From an uncultured Luminiphilus sp. (GTDB lineage Bacteria; Pseudomonadota; Gammaproteobacteria; Pseudomonadales; Halieaceae): DNA of 64,000 nucleotides. Position numbers and translations under genes: made by a program. This document shows positions 47,801-56,931 of the stretch, piece after piece. Below the pieces are notes generated by a model. It was not told the DNA's origin. It saw only the letters and a program-made list of their open reading frames with translations, and made no database searches. The stretch lies in assembly GCA_943787485.1 (NCBI GenBank), contig CALSMP010000005.1:124001-188000 (forward strand), given 5' to 3'. Each line of letters opens with the position of its first letter. Within the stretch, counting starts at the first letter, position 1.

Positions 47801-48354
47801 GTGTTGGCTTTGGGTTATACCTCGAAATGCTGCACAGCGCTGTGAGCGCCCTGCGTCGGGGCGAGATCCCCGACCTCGATGCGCCGCTCGATTCCGGCAC
47901 CGAAGTTAAACTGCACGTGCCAGCCTTAATCCCGGATGATTATCTCCCGGATATCGCGACGCGGCTGGTGGTATATAAACGAATCGCTGCCGCCAATAAC
48001 GGCGAGGGACTGCGAGAAATCCAAGTCGAGATGATTGACCGCTTTGGGCTCTTGGTTGACAGTATCAAAAATCTGTTCGCGCAAGCCGAAATCCGCGTGG
48101 AGGCTCAGCACCTTGGAATCGCCGAAATAGATCTTAATGCCAACGGGGGACATGTGGAATTCAGCAACAAAACACCCATCAATCCTCTGACTTTGGTGAA
48201 ACTGATCCAGGGCAGCCCCAATACCTACGGGCTCTCTGGCTCAAGCCGACTTAAGATCTCACATGACATGCCTTCCCTAGAGGATAGAAAACTATTCGTG
48301 CGCCAGTTATTCGACGCCCTCTCGAGGGGCACTCAGCAGGGGGTCGAGCAATGA
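44887..48354 (+). CDS. mfd: transcription-repair coupling factor Mfd
   Basis: An 1155-residue SF2 translocase. Order: UvrB-like N-terminal modules (LPDWETLPYDNFSPH), RNA polymerase interaction domain (about 475-560; GVPVVHLQHGVGRYLGL), helicase core with Walker A GDVGFGKTEVA (near 634) and DEEH (near 732), TRG motif region, and a C-terminal D7 domain that masks the UvrA-binding surface. It removes stalled polymerase at lesions and recruits UvrA. The stop overlaps csiV by 4 bases. Confidence 0.97.
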   Translation: MIVDLLQSTPWPDKPGSRTAVGPCPDASAAMIVANMASPERLIVVITPSTGAAAEFERELAFFLEDSTPILTLPDWETLPYDNFSPHQDIVSERLATFHQLPKTASGVLIAPISTLMQRTPPTYYIEGSSFDLTLGQSLVVDTFVKNLTLNGYRAVETVYEHGEYAVRGALLDVFPMGSSLPYRIDLFDNDIETLRTFDPETQRTIAKVDRIRLLPAREFPMDSAAIERFKLNWYRRFDGDPDNCPAFAEISAGRVSPGAETYLPLFFDACGTLFDYLPAKTAIAMVGDHYPAAQRFWQEINNRYEEYGIDPRRPLPTPQTGYLPVEELYELFGRYSVLELKIQSDAPAHVATGWQPAPHLDQFAPDGTAIDRLSRFLDAHAGPVLLLAESTGRREILLESLQEHALSPEPVADWQEFASRMPAFAISIAPVDRPLYLGQDQPAVVTENQLFGQRVAQRRRRKTTEETHADAIVKDLTELRPGVPVVHLQHGVGRYLGLQSLTIDGDAAEFLVLEYAGDDKLYVPVSSLHLIARYTGADQDTAPLHRLGSEQWSKARRKAREKAHDVAAQLLDVYARREARAGFSCSLDSALWETFSEEFPFEETPDQAAAIQAVKSDMCADQVMDRLICGDVGFGKTEVAMRAAFIAVQNKKQVALLVPTTLLAQQHFSSFRDRFAEWPVRIEVVSRFKSAKDISDVQARVASGKVDILVGTHKLLQSDFRFEDLGLLIIDEEHRFGVKQKDAIKALRAEVDILAMTATPIPRTLNMALGGLRDLSIIATPPARRLSIKTFIREHSIALVKEAVLRETLRGGQVYYLHNEVKSIEETARKLRELLPDLSIGVAHGQLRETELERVMSDFYHQRHHILVCSTIIETGIDVPNANTILIERADKFGLAQLHQLRGRVGRSHHQAYAYLLSPPQTALTSDAQKRLEAIEAAGELGAGYQLATHDLEIRGAGELLGDEQSGQIHSVGFGLYLEMLHSAVSALRRGEIPDLDAPLDSGTEVKLHVPALIPDDYLPDIATRLVVYKRIAAANNGEGLREIQVEMIDRFGLLVDSIKNLFAQAEIRVEAQHLGIAEIDLNANGGHVEFSNKTPINPLTLVKLIQGSPNTYGLSGSSRLKISHDMPSLEDRKLFVRQLFDALSRGTQQGVEQ

Positions 48355-49826
48355 GCCGGCCTACTATTACGCTAACGCTCATTGTGTGCCTCAGCTGGCT
48401 TACCCTACTGCAGCATGAAGCTTCGGCACAGCGGCAAGAAGCGTCCGCTTCCGAGGAGGAAACAGCGCCCTCTGCGCCGATTCCCGAGGACCTCGATCCC
48501 GAAGCCCCGGCCGGTTGGCATAGGATTGAGCTCGCCGTGCTGATTGATGCGCGTGAGGAGGTATTAAACGGTGAACAGTGGCCGAGTTACCCGACGGTCA
48601 CCTATCCCTCACGGTATCGACGGCTATTGGATCCGGTGCGCCGGTCGGCACTCGAGCAAGAATTTCCCTCGGCGGTCATCACCGCCTTGCCGAGCGGCGA
48701 GATCGAAGTCGCGCTTGAGGATGCCACCCGGGTGCTCTCCCTGGCCCTTATCGAAGAGCAAACGCGGCTGGCCCAGGAGGCCGCAAAAGCCGCTGCAGCG
48801 CAAGCCATCATCGCCGATGCCATTGAAGAGGACAGCGATCAACAGGCGCCTGATCAGGACGAAAGCCCCAGCACCATGTCTCAAAAACCGTTGGATTTTA
48901 TCGACAATCCTGAGGAGCAAGCGGCCCAGCCCCCTCCGCTCGACAGCCTGCTGGACGAGGGCTATGGATTTAGCGCTGCGGATGAGGCGGCAGAGAACAT
49001 GGTGGGCTTGCCTTTGATGACCGATGAATCGCTACTGAGAGAGCTCGAGGAGCCCGAACCGGTGCCCGAGCCGATGCTCCCCACGCCGTTTGTGAAAGGT
49101 CCTTTACTCTCCCTCGCCAACGGCATCGCGGCGGTTCAACGAGAGACCGGCGACCGCCTCGAGTTGGCCGCGAGTTGGTTGCATGCTCCCGGTTCTTCGT
49201 TACCTATTGTGCTTGATGATTCGGGCGACACCCTCCTGCCGGTTCCGCTTCAAGGCTTTATACAGCTTCGCTATGGAGATCCCCTCAAGATTGGCGTCAA
49301 CTTTTGGCGCGCGACCGCCGGCAATTACATGCCCGCCACTTTTGTGATGACGCCACCTCCTAAAGCGCCGCAAAGTATTAGCTTCAAGATGCTTCCTGCA
49401 CAGGCGAAAATAAGTCGCGAGGCGGCACAAGACATGCAGCGACGACTGGCAACTCTCGAGGAATTTTTGGCCACCGGACAGCCGCTGAGCACGTTTTCAG
49501 GAACCCAAGAGCCCACCCCTACCGCAGCGGCGAGGGAGGGAGAAGGAGCTACTGGATCTAGCTCAACCGGTGACTCCATACCCGAATGGGGGTACCGACA
49601 CATCATTCACGTGGCGGACACCCGAGCGCTCGAGGACGGCGTGGTCCGCTATTTTGACCACCCTGTTATTAAGGTTGTTGTAACCCACAAAGAGCTCACT
49701 TGGGGAGAGGTGTACACGCTGGGATATGAAGAACATGAGGCGCGAAAGCGCGCCGAACATACAACAGGCTCCGAAGGCCCAGCGACCGCCGATTCCAAGG
49801 CTATCAATCAACAGACTCCCCGCTAG
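48351..49826 (+). CDS. csiV: CsiV-family peptidoglycan-binding protein
   Basis: A 491-residue exported protein with a signal peptide (ITLTLIVCLSWLTLLQHEASA). An N-terminal WHRIELAVLID strand and a C-terminal block YRHIIHVADTRALEDGVVRYFDHPVIKVVVT are the conserved ends of CsiV; the middle is acidic, Ala/Pro/Glu-rich and low in complexity. Position after mfd (ATGA overlap) matches Pseudomonas and Vibrio. CsiV was described as a periplasmic protein that helps control peptidoglycan synthase activity; here the role is by family and synteny. Confidence 0.8.
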   Translation: MSRPTITLTLIVCLSWLTLLQHEASAQRQEASASEEETAPSAPIPEDLDPEAPAGWHRIELAVLIDAREEVLNGEQWPSYPTVTYPSRYRRLLDPVRRSALEQEFPSAVITALPSGEIEVALEDATRVLSLALIEEQTRLAQEAAKAAAAQAIIADAIEEDSDQQAPDQDESPSTMSQKPLDFIDNPEEQAAQPPPLDSLLDEGYGFSAADEAAENMVGLPLMTDESLLRELEEPEPVPEPMLPTPFVKGPLLSLANGIAAVQRETGDRLELAASWLHAPGSSLPIVLDDSGDTLLPVPLQGFIQLRYGDPLKIGVNFWRATAGNYMPATFVMTPPPKAPQSISFKMLPAQAKISREAAQDMQRRLATLEEFLATGQPLSTFSGTQEPTPTAAAREGEGATGSSSTGDSIPEWGYRHIIHVADTRALEDGVVRYFDHPVIKVVVTHKELTWGEVYTLGYEEHEARKRAEHTTGSEGPATADSKAINQQTPR

Positions 49827-49891
49827 TGGCGAGCTCTCGGCAGGCGACCAGACGATAAACGTGTCCTTTGGGCCTGTTCGGGGCCAGTCCC

Positions 49892-51022
49892 TTAGGCCGT
49901 CGGTTCGGGCCGAGGCATTGCGCCAACCGAGCTTTCATCCTCAGCCAGATGAATGGTGCTGGTCGGGAAGGCCACCTCTGCCCCGTGGGCCTCTATAATC
50001 TCGAGTATCCGCAGCAACACGTCCTGCTTGATCCCGTGATAGGTTGCCCAATCGGTTGTCTTGGTAAAGGTATACACAAAAAAGTCCAGGGATGACGGAC
50101 CGCAATTGACAAAGTTGACCATCAGGGTCCGATTGAGATCGATCGCCTCATGCCCCTCCAGCATCGCCTTGACGTCAGCCACAATTCCGCTCATGCAGCG
50201 GATATCTTGGTAGCGAATTCCGATGGTTTCGTAAATCCGCCGATTGCGCATTCTCGATGGATTCTCCAAGGCAACGCTCGAGAACACGGCGTTGGGAACA
50301 TACAAAGGGCGCTGATCGAAGGTGCGAATCATAGTCATGCGCCATCCAATGCTCTCGACGGTCCCCTCTATCTCTCGATCAGGAGACCGTATCCAATCCC
50401 CCACTGTAAACGGTCGGTCAAGATAGATACTCAAACCCCCGAGGAAGTTAGCCAGCAGATCTCTTGCGGCAAAACCGACGGCGATCCCGCCAATTCCCCC
50501 AAACGCCAGCAACCCCGATACCGATACCCCCACCGATTGAAGGATCATTAGGGATACGACAATCCACAGGGTAATGCGCAGCAAACGCAGTGTTGCACTG
50601 ATCGTGGCTCGCGCGTCCGAATCGCGTGGACCGCGATGCTCGCCCAGAAGCTCAGCCTCTACACCTGCAAGGATGCGCTGTACAAACCACCCTAACAGCA
50701 ACACGAGTCCAGTGTCGGCCAGTTGTCGCAACCATGCCCGGATTTGGTCTGCGCCCTCGAGCAGACCCAGTGACAGGTACACTAACACCAGCCACATCAG
50801 CCACTCACTGGGTTTTGCCAGGGCCACGGCAATCACGTTATCCCAAGGGTTGGCGCTCTTTTCCACGGCTCGGTTCAATCGAGCCAAAATCAAGCCCAGC
50901 ACGACATGGCCGATCACCCCGACGAGGGCAAAGGCCACCAACGACAATAGCGGCAGGGGCAGCCCGGTCGCCTCTGCTATCGGCTCTAGCCAGCGGCTCA
51001 AAAGCGCAGTTGATTGATCCAT
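49892..51022 (-). CDS. MscS-family mechanosensitive ion channel
   Basis: A 376-residue protein. Four to five membrane helices precede the MscS core: the pore helix region GLLAFGGIGGIAVGFAARDLLANFLGGLSIYLDRPF (about 175-210) and the beta domain WIRSPDREIEGTVESIGWRMT, then a C-terminal alpha/beta part. It releases solutes on hypo-osmotic shock. The size and extra N-terminal helices resemble YbdG/MscM-type channels. Convergent with csiV (65-base gap), divergent from lexA. Confidence 0.93.
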   Translation of the reverse strand: MDQSTALLSRWLEPIAEATGLPLPLLSLVAFALVGVIGHVVLGLILARLNRAVEKSANPWDNVIAVALAKPSEWLMWLVLVYLSLGLLEGADQIRAWLRQLADTGLVLLLGWFVQRILAGVEAELLGEHRGPRDSDARATISATLRLLRITLWIVVSLMILQSVGVSVSGLLAFGGIGGIAVGFAARDLLANFLGGLSIYLDRPFTVGDWIRSPDREIEGTVESIGWRMTMIRTFDQRPLYVPNAVFSSVALENPSRMRNRRIYETIGIRYQDIRCMSGIVADVKAMLEGHEAIDLNRTLMVNFVNCGPSSLDFFVYTFTKTTDWATYHGIKQDVLLRILEIIEAHGAEVAFPTSTIHLAEDESSVGAMPRPEPTA

Positions 51023-51135
51023 AATCGGCTCTGCCCCAAGTCAACGAAGGCCCGATGCTACCTTATCTCGCCAAATAAAGGCCAACAGGTCATGTCGGAA
51101 ACCAAGCCAATCAAGGGGTGACCTGTGCGATTTTT

Positions 51136-51151
51136 CTGTATAAAATAACAG
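51136..51151 (+). promoter_or_regulatory. LexA (SOS) box 1
   Basis: CTGTATAAAATAACAG matches the consensus CTGT-N8-ACAG exactly, 35 bases before the lexA start. It implies autoregulation. Confidence 0.93.
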
Positions 51152-51152
51152 G

Positions 51153-51168
51153 CTGTATAAATAACCAC
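51153..51168 (+). promoter_or_regulatory. LexA (SOS) box 2, imperfect
   Basis: CTGTATAAATAACCAC begins 17 bases after box 1 and keeps the left half-site and AT-rich spacer, but its right half is CCAC instead of ACAG. Tandem operators are usual upstream of gammaproteobacterial lexA. Confidence 0.65.
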
Positions 51169-51186
51169 TAAAAGGCTGGGCGCAAC

Positions 51187-51792
51187 ATGATCAAACTAAC
51201 GAATCGCCAGGAGCAGGTGCTCTCGGTCATCCGCCGGAGTCTAGACGAAACCGGTTATCCGCCTACCCGCGCAGAAATAGCGCGAGAACTCTCGTTCAAA
51301 AGCGCCAATGCAGCGGAGGAGCATCTCAAAGCGCTGGCCAAAAAAGGCGCTATCGAGATGATACCCGGCGCTTCTCGGGGAATCAGACTGGTGGGCGAAG
51401 GGCCCGGTGGGCTTCCGATCATCGGTCGCGTCGCAGCAGGAAATCCTGTCCTTGCCGAGGAAAATATTGAGGATCATTGCAGCCTGGAAGCCAGTTTTTT
51501 CTCACCCCATGCGGATTACTTGCTGAGAGTTACGGGCGACAGCATGATCAATGCGGGGATCTTTGACGGCGATCTTCTAGCGGTACACAGCACCCCCGTT
51601 GCCCGGGAAAATCAGATTATCGTCGCGCGCATCAATGACGAGGTCACGGTGAAAAGGCTTACCCGACCCGCCGAGCACGAGGTTGCGCTGATCGCCGAAA
51701 ATGATGACTTCGAGCCCATTTTAGTCGACCTGAGGGAACAGGACTTCAATATTGAGGGAATCAGCGTCGGGGTAATACGGCGGACCCACTAA
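51187..51792 (+). CDS. lexA: LexA repressor
   Basis: A 201-residue SOS regulator. The winged helix covers residues 1-65 (ITNRQEQVL-type start; [26 protein letters not shown] recognition region). Cleavage site Ala84-Gly85 lies in RVAAGNP; catalytic Ser119 (GDSM) and Lys156 (VTVKRL) are at the same positions as in Escherichia coli. RecA filaments trigger self-cleavage, freeing SOS genes. Two boxes lie upstream. No sulA follows, unlike in Pseudomonas. Confidence 0.97.
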   Translation: MIKLTNRQEQVLSVIRRSLDETGYPPTRAEIARELSFKSANAAEEHLKALAKKGAIEMIPGASRGIRLVGEGPGGLPIIGRVAAGNPVLAEENIEDHCSLEASFFSPHADYLLRVTGDSMINAGIFDGDLLAVHSTPVARENQIIVARINDEVTVKRLTRPAEHEVALIAENDDFEPILVDLREQDFNIEGISVGVIRRTH

Positions 51793-51832
51793 TGGACAGC
51801 GGCAGCAAGCGGGAATAGGTCACATCCTGAAT

Positions 51833-51854
51833 GAGAGGGAGGCCCTCCCCTCTC
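51833..51854. terminator. inverted repeat between lexA and the convergent small gene
   Basis: GAGAGGGAG and CTCCCCTCTC can pair over a short loop with one bulged base. There is no clear T run, so it may act as a two-way terminator or RNA-stabilising hairpin only. Confidence 0.4.
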
Positions 51855-51923
51855 CTAACTGGAGACGTTTGCTTTTAGTCAGTGCCGCATGCCGAATGCC
51901 AAGGCACCCGGCGAGGAAAAACG

Positions 51924-52187
51924 CTAGTGCAGTGTTCTTCCCTCAGTGGAGCCTTCGTGCTCCTGGGCATCGACCTCGATGTTGGCGAGTTCCGCCAACT
52001 GCGCGGCTGCTTGAATACCGGCCTGAATCATTGCCTTCGCCACCTCGAGATTATTCTCGAGCAGATAAGCGGAGGTTTCAGACGAAAACTGGATGCTGAC
52101 AAGCGGCTCAGAGCCCTCGTCGTCGGCTCGTTGGAGCACCACCTCGCCATCACCTAGGTCAACAATTTCCAGCAATGCTGTAGCCAT
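51924..52187 (-). CDS. conserved hypothetical protein (lexA-topA region)
   Basis: An 87-residue, acidic, soluble protein. A beta-rich first half (ALLEIVDLGDGEVVLQR, LVSIQFSSET) is followed by a helix (NNLEVAKAMIQAGIQAAAQLAEL). AAGGGAAG four bases before the ATG sets the start. Similar small genes lie between lexA and topA in Pseudomonas. No function is known; the gene is second after the DUF6586-like gene. Confidence 0.75.
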   Translation of the reverse strand: MATALLEIVDLGDGEVVLQRADDEGSEPLVSIQFSSETSAYLLENNLEVAKAMIQAGIQAAAQLAELANIEVDAQEHEGSTEGRTLH

Positions 52188-52272
52188 GCGACTTCCCTTT
52201 GTGGACGGTTGTTTCACTCTAGCAGTCTGCCACCACGGTGCAAACCCAAATGAGAAAATAAATGCCCCTAAC

Positions 52273-52734
52273 TCAATATTCCTCGGAAATGTCACCCATT
52301 CGCGTGAACAATTGGGTGAACTCCTCGATCCACGCTTCATAGTTCGCGTAGCCATGCCCCCGCTGCGCGGCCAGGACCCCTTTCTGCTGTTGGCGCACGC
52401 CGGCCGGGATGGGCGACTGCAGATCCGCAAGCCAGCCCGAATGCTCCAAGCGCGCATACTCTTCAATCTCCGCGGACACAGCGAGCCCTTGATGCTGGGC
52501 TGGAAGTTCACTGACGCGATGGGGTGGCGTTGCGGGGAGCGAGGGCTCTCGAAGCATAGCGAGCAAAAACCAGCCATAGGCATCCAGAAGATGCAGCCTG
52601 ACTGCGGGCGCGAAGGCCGCATCAAACACAGCGCTATTGGAGCCCGAGGTATCCTGTACCCGTTCTCGCCATGCAGCCAACTGAACCTGGGCCATGTAGA
52701 GCGAGTGGTTGGCGAAGCCTCTGGCGCTCGCCAC
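52273..52734 (-). CDS. DUF6586-like conserved protein
   Basis: A 153-residue helical protein with a GTG start 5 bases after the topA stop. The N-terminus (HSLYMAQVQLAAW) and the middle (LHLLDAYGWFLLAMLREP) look like the family found beside topA in pseudomonads. No catalytic motif, signal peptide or membrane helix is evident. Probably co-transcribed with topA; function unknown. Confidence 0.68.
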   Translation of the reverse strand: MASARGFANHSLYMAQVQLAAWRERVQDTSGSNSAVFDAAFAPAVRLHLLDAYGWFLLAMLREPSLPATPPHRVSELPAQHQGLAVSAEIEEYARLEHSGWLADLQSPIPAGVRQQQKGVLAAQRGHGYANYEAWIEEFTQLFTRMGDISEEY

Positions 52735-52739
52735 CGCGA

Positions 52740-55514
52740 CTACTGATCCCCATCCACGACCCGTCCTGCATCAGCAGCCACGGGAGAATCTTGCCCCGCG
52801 GAAGGCACTGCTTGGGGCGCGGCTTTCACACGCCGCTTTTTGGCCGCCGCTTTTTTCTTGGTTGCTGCCTTCTTTTTCGCCACCTTGGCCGTACCGTCCT
52901 CGCGCCAGCCGGCGTCGCCGAAATAGGCTTTCCACCCGGTCGCTTTACCTGCCACGTCGGTCATCAGATATTGCTCGCGGGTTTTTCGGCTATAACGGAT
53001 TTGCGATCGATTCCCCGCGTCATCAACGAGAGGTCCATCGAATAAATAGTGGTATTTGGGATCAATCTCAGCCTGATGGGGCAACAGCTCATCCAAAAAT
53101 GGCGGACGGGTTTCTCGATTTTTGGGAAACTGACTTGCCGCCAAAAATAAACCGGACGCTCCGTCGCGCAACACATAGTGATCGTCGACCTTTTGGCAAA
53201 CAAGTTCCGGCATCTGCACCGGGTCCATTTTGGGAGGCGCTACCTCGCCATTACGTAACAACTTACGCGTATTCTTACACTCGGCGTTTGTGCAGCCAAA
53301 ATACTTGCCAAAGCGCCCCGTGCGCAGCTGCATTTCCGCGGTACACTTATCACATTCGATGACCGGGCCATCATAACCCTTGATACGGAACTTGCCCGTT
53401 TCCACTTCGTACCCTGAGCAATCCGGATTGTTACCGCAAACATGTAGCTTGCGCGTCTCATCGATAAGATAACTATCCATCGCTGCGCTACAAAGCCCAC
53501 ACCGGTGCTTGCTCAGCAGGAGTCTAGATTCCGCTTCGTCATCTGCATTTTCGCTAATCACCTCGTCACCGGGGATAAGATTGACCGTATTTTTGCAACG
53601 CTCCTTGGGGGAAAGGCTGTAGCCTGAACAGCCGAGAAAGACACCTGTACTCGCCGTTCTAATCTGCATTGGGCGATCGCACTGTGAACATGGTATCCCC
53701 GTGGGCGTGGGGTCATTGGCCTGCATACCTGATGGCTCTGGCTGACCCGCCTGCTCTAAACGCTCTCGAAAATCGCAATAAAACTGGTCTAACAACACCT
53801 TCCAATCGAGCTTACCCTCAGCTACATCATCTAGCTGCTCTTCCATCGAGGCCGTGAATCCATAATCCAAGAGATCGCTAAAGGTTTTTTGTAGCCGCTG
53901 GGTCACGATGTCGCCCATCTTCTCCGCGTAAAAGCGGCGATTCTCCAAACGCACGTAGCCGCGATCTTGAATCGTTGAAATGATCGCCGCGTAGGTCGAT
54001 GGCCGGCCAATCCCACGCTTCTCGAGCTCCTTAACCAAACTGGCCTCGCCATAACGCGCAGGGGGTTTGGTGAAATGCTGATTAGGCTCTACTTGCTCCA
54101 GGTTAAGCATATCCCCCTCTGAGAGCGCTGGAAGTTCCGTCTCCTCTGCCTTTCTGGTCATCGGCGGTTGCACGCGGGTAAAGCCATCAAACTGCACCAC
54201 GCGACCTCGCGCCGTCAGCTCATAGGAATCGGCGGCAACCGTAACCGTAGTCGACAAATAGCGGGCGGGCGTCATCTGGCAGGCGACAAACTGACGCCAG
54301 ATCAACTCATATAGACGCTCGGCATCTCGCTCCATACCCTGGAGATGATGCTGCTGCACAGACACGTCAGAGGGCCGAATGGCCTCGTGTGCCTCTTGAG
54401 CACCCTCTTTCGAGGAATAACGTATGGGCTGGTCCGGCAGATAATTCCCCGGAAAGTTCGCCTCAATGTGGCTGCGACAGGCGGCGATGGCGTCGGCACT
54501 CAGGTTGGTCGAGTCGGTTCGCATGTAGGTGATGTAACCTGCCTCATAAAGCCGCTGGGCAAGCGTCATTGTCTTCTTGACACTAAAGCCCATGCGGGTA
54601 CTTGCTGCCTGCTGCAACGTTGAGGTAATAAAAGGCGCTGAAGGCTTAGAACTGGTTTTACGCGCATCAATCCCCGCGACTTTGAACAATGCGTTGTTGA
54701 GAACCGCAACTGCCGCAGCCGCCTCTGCTTCCGTCTTGGGGTCAAATTTCGCACCCTGATGGCGCTTCACTTCAAACCAAACGGGTTCATGCCCCTCACT
54801 CTTCAGAGACGCTTGTACCTCCCAGTACTCTTCGGGCAAAAACGCTCTGATTTCTCGCTCTCGCTCCACAATGAGACGAACAGCAACCGACTGCACACGT
54901 CCGGCAGAAAGCCCTCGAGCCACTTTCGCCCACAGGAGTGGTGACACCTCGAAACCGACCACGCGATCGAGGAATCGACGAGCTTGCTGGGCATTGACGC
55001 GATTGGTGTCGAGCTCTGCCGGATGCTCGAAGGCTTCCTGAATCGCTTTCTTGGTGATTTCGTTGAATACAACACGTTGATAGCGATCGTCGTCACCGCC
55101 AATGATCTCTCTCAAGTGCCACGCGATGGCCTCACCTTCGCGATCCAAATCCGTCGCTAAATAAATGGCGTCGGATTTCGCGGCTAACTTCTTCAGCTCC
55201 GTAACGACCTTTTCTTTGCCTGGCAGAATCTCATAGCGGGCGTTCCAATTTTTATCGGGGTCGACGCCCATGCGTCGAACCAGCTGTTCGCGCTTCTTCT
55301 TAGCCTGATATCGCGTTTTTTCCTCGGGCGCCATTTTTCGCGTGATAGCGGCTTGCGCGGCACGCTCTTTCGGATCGGAGCTCGCCCCACTTCCGGATGT
55401 CGGTAGATCACGAATATGACCAACACTCGACTTCACGATAAAGTCGTTGCCGAGATATTTGTTGATGGTTTTCGCCTTCGCGGGCGACTCAACGATGACT
55501 AGCGCTTTTCCCAT
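52740..55514 (-). CDS. topA: DNA topoisomerase I (type IA)
   Basis: A 924-residue enzyme starting [17 protein letters not shown]; in-frame codons further upstream are not used because this matches family N-termini. The Toprim domain has the acidic [13 protein letters not shown]. The active Tyr lies in [13 protein letters not shown] (near 327). Three C4 zinc-ribbon modules follow ([27 protein letters not shown]). The last ~50 residues are rich in Lys and Ala ([17 protein letters not shown]), a nucleic-acid-binding tail. It relaxes negative supercoils behind polymerase. Confidence 0.96.
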   Translation of the reverse strand: MGKALVIVESPAKAKTINKYLGNDFIVKSSVGHIRDLPTSGSGASSDPKERAAQAAITRKMAPEEKTRYQAKKKREQLVRRMGVDPDKNWNARYEILPGKEKVVTELKKLAAKSDAIYLATDLDREGEAIAWHLREIIGGDDDRYQRVVFNEITKKAIQEAFEHPAELDTNRVNAQQARRFLDRVVGFEVSPLLWAKVARGLSAGRVQSVAVRLIVEREREIRAFLPEEYWEVQASLKSEGHEPVWFEVKRHQGAKFDPKTEAEAAAAVAVLNNALFKVAGIDARKTSSKPSAPFITSTLQQAASTRMGFSVKKTMTLAQRLYEAGYITYMRTDSTNLSADAIAACRSHIEANFPGNYLPDQPIRYSSKEGAQEAHEAIRPSDVSVQQHHLQGMERDAERLYELIWRQFVACQMTPARYLSTTVTVAADSYELTARGRVVQFDGFTRVQPPMTRKAEETELPALSEGDMLNLEQVEPNQHFTKPPARYGEASLVKELEKRGIGRPSTYAAIISTIQDRGYVRLENRRFYAEKMGDIVTQRLQKTFSDLLDYGFTASMEEQLDDVAEGKLDWKVLLDQFYCDFRERLEQAGQPEPSGMQANDPTPTGIPCSQCDRPMQIRTASTGVFLGCSGYSLSPKERCKNTVNLIPGDEVISENADDEAESRLLLSKHRCGLCSAAMDSYLIDETRKLHVCGNNPDCSGYEVETGKFRIKGYDGPVIECDKCTAEMQLRTGRFGKYFGCTNAECKNTRKLLRNGEVAPPKMDPVQMPELVCQKVDDHYVLRDGASGLFLAASQFPKNRETRPPFLDELLPHQAEIDPKYHYLFDGPLVDDAGNRSQIRYSRKTREQYLMTDVAGKATGWKAYFGDAGWREDGTAKVAKKKAATKKKAAAKKRRVKAAPQAVPSAGQDSPVAADAGRVVDGDQ

Positions 55515-55686
55515 AACGGAGTATCCAACTGTACTACCTACCCGAGCTGTTAAGTGTAGTAAGCCCGACAAAAGCGGGCATATATACGTGCCGAGAGCAC
55601 CGCCGGTCAAGCGCAGGGCGCAAATTCCTGCGACAAAATGCCCTCAGCCCAAGGCGAGATAAGCTCAGGGTCACGATCCTAAAACG

Positions 55687-56145
55687 TCAGGATCTGAGTC
55701 GATCCAGTACCCGGAGCACCTGCTCAAGGTCTTCCTCGTTACCGCGCTCTGTCCAATAAACAAGAGCCTCCTGAGGTGACAAAGCCACGACCTCAACGGC
55801 GGTGCTAATTGATTCCAGCCAGTCGGGAAGCGGGTCGTCTTCGCGACTCTGCCAGCCCACGACGGTACGCACCCACAGCGAGGAATTTTGAGGCGTGACC
55901 AATCCTTGCTGCAGGCTTTTTGCTTTGTCGCGGTGCCGCCGCGCCGCATAACAAACAAGAGCACTGTCGGTAATACGCTGGAGCCTTGGGGGAATATCCG
56001 AAGGCTCACGACACCGAACTTGATAGCCAGCACCTCGCGCCACGTCACGCCATCGAGCGATCTGCCGTTGCCGCTTGCTGGGTAGCGCCGACAGTAGCGG
56101 ACCGGCCACAGCTGCGAGAGCAATAAAGATGATCAGATAGACCAT
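55687..56145 (-). CDS. membrane-anchored hypothetical protein
   Basis: A 152-residue protein with one N-terminal helix (VYLIIFIALAAVAGPLLSAL), then a basic region (PSKRQRQIARWRDVARGAGY) and a soluble domain with WLESISTAVEVVALSPQEALVYWTERG. It lies upstream of topA, 172 bases away, and overlaps nothing real. Similar genes near topA in pseudomonads are uncharacterised. Start at 56145 is set by the helix; a longer frame reads into the divergent stress gene. Confidence 0.65.
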   Translation of the reverse strand: MVYLIIFIALAAVAGPLLSALPSKRQRQIARWRDVARGAGYQVRCREPSDIPPRLQRITDSALVCYAARRHRDKAKSLQQGLVTPQNSSLWVRTVVGWQSREDDPLPDWLESISTAVEVVALSPQEALVYWTERGNEEDLEQVLRVLDRLRS

Positions 56146-56224
56146 GATTACCCCGAGAGAGTATTTGGTGTCGGAGAATACGGGTGGTATGGTTGTTTTG
56201 TATAGACACTTGGGGGATTTACAG

Positions 56225-56662
56225 GTGGCGTATAACAAAGTCTTGGTGGCCGTCGATCTCGGCAAAACGTCTTCGGCCGTGATTCGCAAAGCAGCGGCGC
56301 TGGTTGCTGCGGGGGACGCTGAGCTGCATGTGTTGCATGCCGTCGAGCCCTTGAGCATTACCTATGGCGGCGATATTCCCATGGATTTTTCTTCCATTCA
56401 GGATGAAATCTACCAACAAGCCACAGAGCAGCTCGCTGTCTTTTGTGCTGACTTGGCGGTTTCCGAGGAACGGCAGCACCTAGTGATTGGCAGGCCGGAA
56501 GTGGAGATCGCCAATATGGCGGAAACCTTAGGCATTGATTTAATTGTCGTGGGCAGCCACGAGCGCTACGGCTTGGCAATTCTATTGGGGTCCACAACCG
56601 ATGGTGTATTACACAGCGCCGCCTGCGATGTTCTTGCGGTAAAAGTGGCGCTCGAAGGCTAG
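56225..56662 (+). CDS. universal stress protein, UspA family
   Basis: A 145-residue single Usp domain: MAYNKVLVAVDL start, HVLHAVEPLSI strand and VVGSHERYGLAILLGSTTDGVLHSAACDVLAVK end. The glycine pattern GxxxxxG...GST is near the ATP-binding type, but not a perfect match. GTG start with GGGGGA 8 bases upstream. Usp proteins support survival under starvation or oxidative stress. Its stop overlaps the convergent glutaredoxin-like gene by 4 bases. Confidence 0.88.
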   Translation: MAYNKVLVAVDLGKTSSAVIRKAAALVAAGDAELHVLHAVEPLSITYGGDIPMDFSSIQDEIYQQATEQLAVFCADLAVSEERQHLVIGRPEVEIANMAETLGIDLIVVGSHERYGLAILLGSTTDGVLHSAACDVLAVKVALEG

Positions 56663-56919
56663 TCTTCCTCTAACCACAATCTAAGCTGGCCGCCATCGAA
56701 GGGCCACCCCAGTTCTCTACCCCGCCGGTCCCTCAAAACCGGAATACGGAGACCGTATTTTTCGATGAGCGCAAGGTCTATGTCGACATCTACCGCCGTG
56801 AACCGTACACCCGCAGCGTATAAAATATTCTCGGCCATTTCGCACAGGTGGCACCCGGCGGTGGTATAAAATAATAGCGCCGATGTCGCGTCGACTCGAT
56901 CGAGATGATCTCCACTCAA
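56659..56919 (-). CDS. glutaredoxin-family protein (CxxC)
   Basis: An 86-residue thioredoxin-fold protein: LFYTTAGCHLCEMAENIL holds the CxxC redox pair, RIPVLRD is the cis-proline turn and FDGGQLRLWL the C-terminal helix. It belongs to the short DUF836-type glutaredoxin group. The only possible start is TTG at 56919: the codon two positions upstream is a stop, and AGGGGGT stands five bases before TTG. Divergent from the methyltransferase with 12 bases between starts, so they share a promoter region. Confidence 0.85.
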   Translation of the reverse strand: MSGDHLDRVDATSALLFYTTAGCHLCEMAENILYAAGVRFTAVDVDIDLALIEKYGLRIPVLRDRRGRELGWPFDGGQLRLWLEED

Positions 56920-56931
56920 TGGTTACCCCCT

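Noticed and set aside
52093-53362. Two 217-codon plus-strand frames opposite the DUF6586-like gene and topA
   Set aside because: Both are mirror frames of convincing minus-strand genes.
55560-55590. GCCCG/CGGGC hairpin upstream of topA
   Set aside because: Five-base stem without a T run; not enough for a terminator call.
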